Assembly: GCA_015657605.1 (NCBI GenBank)
Contig: JACDQO010000424.1
Coordinates: 1 to 5,414, forward strand
Length of the DNA stretch: 5,414 nt
DNA from: Limnohabitans sp.
Lineage (GTDB): Bacteria; Pseudomonadota; Gammaproteobacteria; Burkholderiales; Burkholderiaceae_C
Reading direction: 5' to 3'
A model generated the notes under the pieces. It was given only the letters and a program-made list of their open reading frames with translations. It had not been told where the DNA came from and ran no database searches. Position numbers and translations under genes: made by a program. Shown piece after piece: positions 1 through 5,414 of this stretch. Within the stretch, counting starts at the first letter, position 1. The number at the start of each line of letters is the position of its first letter.

Positions 1-332
1 ACTTCTCGGTACGCAGTTCACGCGTGACCGGGCCGAAGATTGCGGGTGCCGATAGGCTCCAACTTGGCGTTCAGCAACACAGCGGCGTTGCCATCGAATT
101 TGATAAGGGAGCCATCGCCGCGGCGGATGCCCTTGGCAGTGCGAACCACCACAGCACTGTAAATCTCGCCTTTTTTGACGCGACCACGTGGAGCGGCTTC
201 TTTGATGCTCACTTTGATGATGTCGCCAACACTTGCATAGCGACGCTTGGACCCGCCGAGCACCTTAATGCACAGCACGGACTTGGCGCCGGTGTTGTCG
301 GCCACATCCAACCGAGATTCTGTCTGGATCAT
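1..332 (-). CDS. rplN: 50S ribosomal protein L14, 3' end outside window, apparent 1-base frameshift
   Basis: This gene encodes L14, a large-subunit ribosomal protein that binds 23S rRNA and contributes to the interface with the 30S subunit. The start is the ATG at 332-330, giving [17 protein letters not shown], the family's usual N-terminus. An in-frame start at 386 would add 18 residues foreign to L14, so I reject it. Seen directly: the core [17 protein letters not shown] at residues 21-37 and the L14 signature from about A60 to L86, with DGS at 73-75 and FDGN at 79-82. After IGTR (residue 97) the frame runs into NLRPGHA and a stop at 18-20. Dropping one T of the pair at 40-41 instead gives [13 protein letters not shown] up to the window edge, exactly the expected L14 C-terminal region. 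The family has about 122 residues, so roughly 12 are missing past position 1. The ribosome-binding site is weak (GGG 10-12 nt before the start). It appears to be the first gene of its transcript. Confidence 0.97.
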
Positions 333-479
333 TTCTTTGTTCCCAACTTGTATTCTTTGTCTGCCAGCCCAATAGCCAACCAACAAGAATCAGTCTTGGA
401 CCCGTCATTCACGCTGCGAACCACTCGCTGCGCTTCAGATTGGGCAGATACTTACGCCTTTTGCAAAGCGAAGCCCACG

Positions 480-508
480 ATTATGCCAGCAAATAATCGG
501 TGGCGCAA
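480..508 (-). promoter_or_regulatory. Predicted sigma-70 promoter of rplN (extended -10)
   Basis: Read on the minus strand, a -35-like box TTGCGC (508-503) is followed after exactly 17 nt by CATAAT (485-480), which matches 5 of 6 bases of the -10 consensus. A TGG directly before the -10 (488-486) is the extended -10 element TGn, which would make up for the -35 matching only at its TTG. Transcription should start near 473, leaving an untranslated leader of about 140 nt before the rplN ATG at 332. The boxes and spacing are seen; promoter activity is inferred. Confidence 0.6.
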
Positions 509-518
509 CCACTTCGGC

Positions 519-533
519 AAAAATTTTATAAAA
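519..533 (-). promoter_or_regulatory. UP-element-like AT tract upstream of the rplN promoter
   Basis: These fifteen bases are all A or T, in an otherwise GC-rich window. With a start near 473 the tract covers about -46 to -60, the place where the RNA polymerase alpha C-terminal domains contact UP elements of strongly expressed ribosomal promoters. The composition and position are seen; the function is inferred from that placement. Confidence 0.5.
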
Positions 534-732
534 CTTGCGCTTTATTGGCCCTGAGCACTGGGGCGTGCCAATTGTGGCCCCACCAAAAGGCGTCCGCAGT
601 TGGGTGCCAAGCAGCTGTTCATCGCCACAGGCACCAAATGGCTAACACCCAGTGACGTCCGCCAAAGCCGCCCATACAAACGGCGACAATCGCCGCATCT
701 CAGCGTTCAACAGCCCCATCGGCGTCACCTTC

Positions 733-736
733 GGAG
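733..736 (+). promoter_or_regulatory. Ribosome-binding site of proC
   Basis: GGAG lies 10 nt before the ATG at 747. It supports that start over the second in-frame ATG at 768, although translation from 768 would still keep the whole NADP(H)-binding glycine motif. Confidence 0.5.
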
Positions 737-746
737 TTCGCAAAGC

Positions 747-1572
747 ATGACACACCCAGCACAGCACATGGCTTTCATCGGCGGCGGCAACATGGCCAGT
801 CGCCATCATCGGCGGCCTGATTCGCCAAGGCATGAAGCCCGAACAATTTTCGGTTGTTGAACCTTACCCAGGCACAGCGGCCAAACTGCTCCAAGACTTC
901 GGCATCACCGCTTTGACTGCCGCTGGCCCCGCTTTGGCACAGGCTGATTTGGTGGTCTGGGCGGTCAAGCCTCAGGTTTTCAGTGAAGCTGCTGCACCAG
1001 TGATGCCCCACACCCGAGGTGCACTGCACCTGTCGGTGGCTGCAGGCATCCGCACCGACAGCATTTGCCGCTGGGTGGGCACCGATCGCGTGGTGCGCTG
1101 CATGCCCAACACACCCGCCTTGGTGGGTCAGGGCATCACCGGGCTGTTTCCCTGCCCCTCGGTGACCGCCGCCGACAAAGCCTTGGTGGAGCAAGTCATG
1201 GCCACCACCGGGCAATTCGTGTGGGTCGATCAAGAAGCCAAGTTGGACGCGGTCACCGCCTTGTCTGGCTCCGGCCCAGCTTATGTGTTTTATTTCCTCG
1301 AAGCCATGACCGAAGCAGGCGTAGGCATGGGCCTGAGCGCCGAGCAGGCCTACCAACTGGCCGTGGCCACGTTTTCGGGCGCGGCCTCCTTGGCAGCGGC
1401 TTCGACGGAGTCTCCTGAGGTCCTGCGCCAGCGCGTCACCTCCAAAGGCGGCACCACCTACGCAGCCCTCACCGCCATGGAGGCCTCTGGCATGAAAGCC
1501 TCGTTTGTGAAGGCCATGCAGGCTGCCGAAGCGCGTGCGCGTGAACTGGGCGACGAATTCGGCAAGGCCTGA
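747..1572 (+). CDS. proC: Pyrroline-5-carboxylate reductase, apparent 1-base frameshift
   Basis: ProC catalyses the last step of proline synthesis in the cytoplasm, reducing 1-pyrroline-5-carboxylate to L-proline with NAD(P)H. From the ATG at 747 the protein reads MTHPAQHMAFIGGGNMAS, with the Rossmann glycine motif FIGGGNMA at residues 10-17. The frame then breaks: dropping one base at 800-801 (T or C) restores AIIGGLIRQGMKPEQF, as expected of the family, and the frame stays open to the TGA at 1570-1572. Repaired, it has 274 residues, close to the usual 270. Further landmarks in repaired numbering: MPNTPALVGQG from 119, SGSGPAYVF from 173, and the C-terminal P5CR signature LRQRVTSKGGTTYAAL at 226-241, which belongs to the substrate-binding helical domain. 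Unrepaired, the longest piece (from 832) would lack the whole dinucleotide-binding loop. The gene stands alone, divergent from rplN and convergent with ubiA. Confidence 0.96.
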
Positions 1573-1614
1573 GCCATCCTCTGCCCATCTGCACCCTCCG
1601 ATGGCTGCGCAGGG

Positions 1615-2466
1615 CTAGATAGATGAAAGCGCGATGCCCGCGAACACACTGAACCCTAGCCAATGGTTGAGCCGGAAGGCTTTGAAGCAACCCTCACGGG
1701 TGCGGCCCCGGATCAAGGCGAAATGCCAGCCCACCTGCAAGGCGGCACCCAGCAGGCCCAGCCAGAACCAATGGCTGCGGGCGGCCACTTCCAGCAAGGC
1801 GGCCCAGATTGCCAAATACGCCCCATAAAAGCCCATGATGGCCGCCACATCCCAGCGGCCCAGCGTGATGGCAGAAGTTTTCATGCCGATGTTCAGGTCA
1901 TCGTCGCGGTCCACCATGGCGTATTCGGTGTCATAGGCCAACACCCAAAACAAGTTGCCCAGCAACAAACCCCAAGCCAGTAGGGGCACCTGTCCCTGAA
2001 CGGCCGCAAATGCCATCGGAATGCCAAAGCTGAAGGCCACTCCGAGCACGGCCTGTGGCATGGACACAAAACGCTTGGCATAGGGATAGGCCAAGGTCAC
2101 GGCCAGCGCGGCAAATGACCAAGCGATGGTGGCTGCGTTGGTGGTCAACACCAGGCCAAACGCACACAGCGCCAGCACCATGCCCACGGCCAAAGCTTCT
2201 TTCACGCCCAGGCGCCCGCTCGTGACCGGGCGGTTGGCCGTGCGCTTGACGTGTTTGTCAAAGTCGCGATCGGCCACATCGTTGACACAGCAACCTGCGC
2301 TGCGCATCAAGATGGTGCCCAGGGTGAACACCGCAATCAGGTGCCAACCGGGAAAGCCGTCCGCCGCCACCCAGAGCGCCGCCAAAGACGGCCACAGCAG
2401 CAGCAGCCAACCCGCAGGCCGGTTCCAGCGGATCAAATCCAGATACAACTTGAGCTTTGTGGTCAC
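1615..2466 (-). CDS. ubiA: 4-hydroxybenzoate octaprenyltransferase
   Basis: UbiA is an integral inner-membrane prenyltransferase that attaches the polyprenyl chain to 4-hydroxybenzoate, committing it to ubiquinone synthesis. The 283-residue length is typical. Both aspartate-rich motifs that bind Mg2+ and the prenyl diphosphate are intact: NDVADRDFD at 62-70, followed by RTANRP at 75-80, and [12 protein letters not shown] at 179-190. The N-terminus carries [10 protein letters not shown] (11-20), a hallmark of this branch of the family, and several hydrophobic helices span the rest, beginning with about 20-35 and 42-60. The start is a GTG at 2466-2464, since the next ATG (residue 54) would remove the first helix and conserved residues. 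A GAGG overlapping the oxyR stop codon serves as the ribosome-binding site. It is the last gene of the recG-oxyR-ubiA run, 9 nt after oxyR. Confidence 0.96.
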   Translation of the reverse strand: MTTKLKLYLDLIRWNRPAGWLLLLWPSLAALWVAADGFPGWHLIAVFTLGTILMRSAGCCVNDVADRDFDKHVKRTANRPVTSGRLGVKEALAVGMVLALCAFGLVLTTNAATIAWSFAALAVTLAYPYAKRFVSMPQAVLGVAFSFGIPMAFAAVQGQVPLLAWGLLLGNLFWVLAYDTEYAMVDRDDDLNIGMKTSAITLGRWDVAAIMGFYGAYLAIWAALLEVAARSHWFWLGLLGAALQVGWHFALIRGRTREGCFKAFRLNHWLGFSVFAGIALSSI

Positions 2467-2472
2467 CCGGGA

Positions 2473-2477
2473 GCCTC
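2473..2477 (-). promoter_or_regulatory. Ribosome-binding site of ubiA, overlapping the oxyR stop
   Basis: On the minus strand the oxyR stop TGA (2478-2476) runs straight into GG, forming TGAGG, whose GAGG (2477-2474) is a good Shine-Dalgarno core 7 nt before the ubiA GTG at 2466. This fixes the GTG start and suggests that translation of ubiA is coupled to termination on oxyR. Confidence 0.55.
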
Positions 2478-3438
2478 AAGACAAACGGGTCACACCCGGC
2501 AAGGGGCAGGCATAAATCGCATTGCGCATGGCAGCAATCGCCTCGTAGCGGGTGTAGCTGCGCCGCCAGGCCAGCACCACGCGGCGTGTGGGGGGCTTAC
2601 CCCCAGCGGGGTCAATGATGGGCAGGTATCGCACGGGCGAATCGTTGTGACCGCCCGAGCGCTTGTGCACAGGCTTGAGATCGGGCACCGACAGGCGCGG
2701 CACCAAAGTCACGCCCATGCCCGCCGCCACCATGTGCTTGATGGTCTCCAGCGACGAGCCCTCAAAGGTCTTGCGGATGCCATCGGTCTGGCTGGCGTAA
2801 CGCGCAAACTCGGGGCAGACCTCCAGCACATGGTCCCTGAAGCAATGGCCCGTGCCCAGCAGCAGCATGGTTTCGTTTTTCAGCTGCTCGGGCGTGACGG
2901 ACGCCTCTTTGGCCAAGGGATGATTCAAGGGCACAGCGGCCATGAAGGTCTCGTCGTACAAAGGCGCCACCGCCAAACCCGACTCGGGAAATGGCTCGGC
3001 CAAGATGGCGCAGTCGATCTCGCCTGTGCGCAGCATCTCGAGCAGCCGCACCGTGAAGTTTTCTTGCAGCATCAGCGGCATTTGCGGAATGTCAGTGATG
3101 ATCTGGCGCACCAGGTCGGGCAGCAAATAAGGCCCGATGGTGTAGATGACCCCCAGCCGCATGGTGGCGGCCAGCGGGTCTTTGCCCCGCTTGGCGATTT
3201 CCTTGATCTCGGCGGCCTGCTCCAGCACGCTTTGCGCTTGGCGCACGATCTCTTCGCCCAAGGTGGTCACCGAGACCTCGCTGGCGCTGCGCTCAAACAG
3301 CTTGACCTCCAGCTCTTCTTCGAGCTTTTTGATGGCCAGCGACAGCGTGGGCTGCGACACGAAGCACGCCTCGGCCGCTTTGCCAAAGTGCTTTTCGCGG
3401 GCCACGGCCACGATGTATTTGAGTTCGGTCAGGGTCAT
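2476..3438 (-). CDS. oxyR: Hydrogen peroxide-sensing LysR-family regulator OxyR
   Basis: OxyR is a cytoplasmic LysR-type DNA-binding regulator that senses peroxide through a cysteine pair and controls antioxidant genes such as catalases and alkyl hydroperoxide reductase. The start is the ATG at 3438-3436, giving MTLTELKYIVAVAREKHFGK; the open frame continues upstream into recG sequence but has no family-like residues there. The protein has 320 residues. The winged helix-turn-helix covers about 1-60, including AAEACFVSQPTLSLAIKKLE at 21-40. The peroxide-sensing pair is visible as GHCFRDHVLEVC, with cysteines at exactly 199 and 208, the numbers known for the E. coli redox pair. This sets it apart from generic LysR regulators and supports an active sensor. 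The gene follows recG by 16 nt and precedes ubiA by 9 nt. No clear Shine-Dalgarno sequence precedes it. OxyR often represses its own gene, but I identified no operator. Confidence 0.96.
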   Translation of the reverse strand: MTLTELKYIVAVAREKHFGKAAEACFVSQPTLSLAIKKLEEELEVKLFERSASEVSVTTLGEEIVRQAQSVLEQAAEIKEIAKRGKDPLAATMRLGVIYTIGPYLLPDLVRQIITDIPQMPLMLQENFTVRLLEMLRTGEIDCAILAEPFPESGLAVAPLYDETFMAAVPLNHPLAKEASVTPEQLKNETMLLLGTGHCFRDHVLEVCPEFARYASQTDGIRKTFEGSSLETIKHMVAAGMGVTLVPRLSVPDLKPVHKRSGGHNDSPVRYLPIIDPAGGKPPTRRVVLAWRRSYTRYEAIAAMRNAIYACPLPGVTRLS

Positions 3439-3454
3439 GTGGGGTATTGGAACA

Positions 3455-5414
3455 TCAAGCCTTGAGGTATTCAGATTTTCCACCCAACCAGCGGCCAATG
3501 TGGCGCTCGGCCAGCTGCGGGTGTTGGTCCAGCATCTGCGGAGCCAAGGCCCTCGCCCAGTCCAGCAAATGCCCATCGGTCTCCAGATCGGCAAAGCGCA
3601 GCAAAGGCGCACCCGACTGGCGCGCGCCCAAAAACTCACCCGGCCCGCGAATCTCCAAATCGCGCCGCGCAATCTCAAAGCCATCATTCGTCTCGACCAT
3701 GGCGCGCAAACGCTCGCGGGCGGTCTCGCTCAGGCGCCCGCCCTCTGGGGTGCCGTACAGCAGCACGCAGGCCGACGCCGCCGCGCCGCGCCCCACCCGG
3801 CCACGCAACTGGTGCAGCTGGCTCAAACCAAAACGCTCGGCATGCTCGATCACCATCAGCGAGGCATTGGGCACGTCCACCCCCACCTCGATCACCGTGG
3901 TGCTGACCAACATGCCCATCTGCCCGCTGGTGAACAAATCCATCACCGCCTTTTTCTCGGCCACCGGCATGCGCGAATGCAGCAGTCCCACCATCACGCC
4001 CGGCAGCGCCTCACTCAGGTCGGCATGGGTTTGCGTGGCGTTGGTCAAGTCCAGCGCTTCGCTTTCTTCAATCAAGGGGCAGACCCAATACACCTGCCGA
4101 CCCTCTTGCAACTGCGCCCCAATGCGCGATACCACTTCATGGCGGCGGTGGTCCGACACCACGCGGGTCACGATGGGCGTGCGGCCGGGGGGCAGCTCGT
4201 CGATGACGGAGACGTCGAGGTCGGCGTAATAACTCATGGCCAAGGTGCGTGGGATGGGCGTGGCCGTCATCATCAGCATGTGCGGCTCCATGCCGGGGGC
4301 CTGCATCTGCTGCGCAAGGCCAGGCGCTGCGCCACGCCAAAGCGGTGTTGCTCGTCAATGACCGCCAGCCCCAAGCACTTGAACTTGACGTGCTCTTGAA
4401 TGACCGCGTGCGTGCCCACGACAAGCGCGGCCTCGCCCGACTCGATCAGCGCCAGCATTTCTGCGCGTTCTTTCTTCTTCTGGCTGCCAATCAGCCAGGC
4501 CACTTTCACGCCCAAAGGCTCCAGCCAGCCCACCAGCTTGGCAAAGTGCTGGGTGGCCAAAATTTCGGTCGGGGCCATCAGGGCGCATTGCCAACCCGCA
4601 TCGATCGCCACCATGGCCGCCAGCGCGGCCACCACCGTCTTGCCCGCACCCACATCGCCTTGCAGCAGGCGGTGCATGGGCACCGGGCGGCTCAGGTCTT
4701 GGGCAATTTCGCGCCCCACGCGCTGCTGGGCATTCGTCAAGCCAAAGGGCAGGGCTTGGAGCAACTGGTCGTGCAAAGCGCCGCGCTTGATCTTCAAAGC
4801 TGGGGCCCGCAGCAAATCGCGCTCGCGCTTGGCGGTCAGCTGCGACAACTGCTGCGCCAGCAACTCTTCGCACTTCAGACGCACCCATGCCGGGTGGCTG
4901 CGGTCTTCCAAAGCGGCCAGCGAAACATCGGGCGTGGGGTGGTGCAAAAACTGTAGCGCATCGCGCAGCGACCAAGCGCCACGCGGGTCGGGCCAAGCGA
5001 TGCCGGGGGGCAAGGTCTCGCTCAGGTCGGCATGGTTCAGGCCGTTGATCACCGCCCGGCGCAAATACGCCTGCGCCAGCCCGGCCACCGTGGAATACAC
5101 CGGGGTCAAAGCCTCGGCCAGGTGGCCGCCCGCCGCCTTGAAGGTCGGGTGCATCATGGTCAGCCCCATGAAGCCGCCCTTGACCTCGCCCCGCGCCCGG
5201 ATGCGGTTGCCCACCGCCAGCGCCTTCTGGTGCGAAGGGTAAAAGCTGAAAAACCGCATCACGCAGGTGTCTGAACCGTCGTCAACCGTCACCAACAACT
5301 GGCGGCGCGGCCGCATCGTGATCTCGCAAGCCGTCACCGTCGCCTCAATCTGCGCCGTGTCGCCCTCGCGCGCATCGCGCAACTTGACGATGCGCGTCTC
5401 GTCCTCGTAGCGCA
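3455..5414 (-). CDS. recG: ATP-dependent DNA helicase RecG, N-terminal end outside window, apparent 1-base frameshift
   Basis: RecG is a superfamily 2 DNA translocase that remodels stalled replication forks and branch-migrates Holliday junctions. The visible part begins with RYEDET, part of the family's N-terminal LPLRYED stretch, so about 40-60 residues lie past the right edge. In order: the wedge (OB-fold) domain with MRFFSFYPSHQKAL; motif I GDVGAGKT (4636-4659); MAPTEILATQH; the Walker B box DEQH (4345-4356) in VIDEQHRFGVAQRLALR; MTATPIPRTLAMSYYADLD; VYWVCPLIEES; and STTVIEVGVDVPNASL with HQLRGRVGRG in the second motor domain. It ends at the TGA at 3457-3455 after SEYLKA. The frame breaks between 4311 and 4312: after RLALR it reads SRCRPPAW to a stop, while the frame of QMQAPGMEPHMLMMTATPIP begins one base off. 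One added base restores a continuous protein of about 652 visible residues. It heads the run leading into oxyR, 16 nt downstream. Confidence 0.96.

Larger units (their letters stand above)
333..746. other. Divergent intergenic region between rplN and proC
   Basis: These 414 bases separate the two divergent starts. I see no gene in them: the open frames on either strand resemble no family I recognise and have no good ribosome-binding site, and there is no tRNA-like arm set. The part near rplN (333-472) would be its untranslated leader. The middle, about 480-533, holds the rplN promoter and an AT-rich tract. The part from about 555 to 732 is GC-richer and should carry the proC promoter, but I find no convincing -35/-10 pair there. 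Just before proC lies a usable ribosome-binding site. Confidence 0.75.

Noticed and set aside
360..448. Long-range pairing GCCCAAT (367-373) with ATTGGGC (439-445) inside the rplN leader, extendable by 3 bp past a bulge
   Set aside because: A 7-bp inverted repeat in a 140-nt leader is expected by chance about half the time, and the 65-nt loop makes a regulatory fold unconvincing without conservation data.
524..533. TATAAA on either strand within the AT tract as an alternative -10 box
   Set aside because: No TTG-like -35 sits 16-18 nt upstream in either direction; the tract makes better sense as an UP element for the promoter at 480-508.
559..582. Hairpin TGGGGC/GCCCCA with a 12-nt loop in the intergenic region
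   Set aside because: It is short, competes with an alternative GCCA/TGGC stem, and has no T tract or other sign of function on either strand.
24..860. Plus-strand open frames at 24-554 and 600-860
   Set aside because: The first runs antisense through rplN and its leader, and the second is low-similarity sequence fused to the out-of-frame start of proC. Neither resembles a family I know or has a suitable ribosome-binding site.
1573..1605. Inverted repeat GCCATC/GATGGC right after the proC stop, a possible terminator between convergent genes
   Set aside because: The loop is 21 nt, the stem only 6 bp, and no T tract follows on either strand, so it does not look like an intrinsic terminator.
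2251..4956. Long open frames on the plus strand opposite oxyR and recG (up to about 417 codons)
   Set aside because: They mirror the GC-rich codon pattern of the real minus-strand genes, are rich in His, Arg and Gln, and overlap well-identified proteins. They are antisense shadows.

Overview
The window looks like ordinary core chromosome of a betaproteobacterium, most likely order Burkholderiales and Comamonadaceae-like. This rests on the moderately high GC, the close fit of every protein to beta-type family members, and the linked recG, oxyR and ubiA genes. The genus cannot be fixed from the sequence; a Limnohabitans/Rhodoferax-type relative is only a guess. I see no mobile element, CRISPR array, tRNA, rRNA or phage gene, and no convincing new system.

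Layout. At the left edge, rplN (ribosomal protein L14) reads leftward out of the window. Upstream of it, 333-746 is a gene-free divergent region holding a credible leftward promoter for rplN (extended -10 plus an AT-rich UP-like tract) and a leader of about 140 nt. proC (pyrroline-5-carboxylate reductase) reads rightward from 747 to 1572. It converges, across 42 bp, on a leftward run recG > oxyR > ubiA, with gaps of 16 and 9 nt, which looks like one transcription unit. recG lacks its N-terminal end, which lies beyond the right edge.

How the genes fit together. rplN starts a ribosomal-protein transcript and proC makes proline; the two share only an intergenic region. The leftward unit joins replication-fork repair (RecG), the peroxide sensor (OxyR) and the prenylation step of ubiquinone synthesis (UbiA), so fork repair, oxidative-stress sensing and respiratory quinone supply would be co-transcribed.

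The oddest thing in the window is that three of its five genes (rplN near 40, proC near 800, recG near 4311) are each broken by a single-base indel inside a conserved stretch, while the protein similarity carries on perfectly in the next frame. Three such lesions in housekeeping genes point to consensus or assembly errors rather than real gene decay. I annotate all three as genes with a frameshift.
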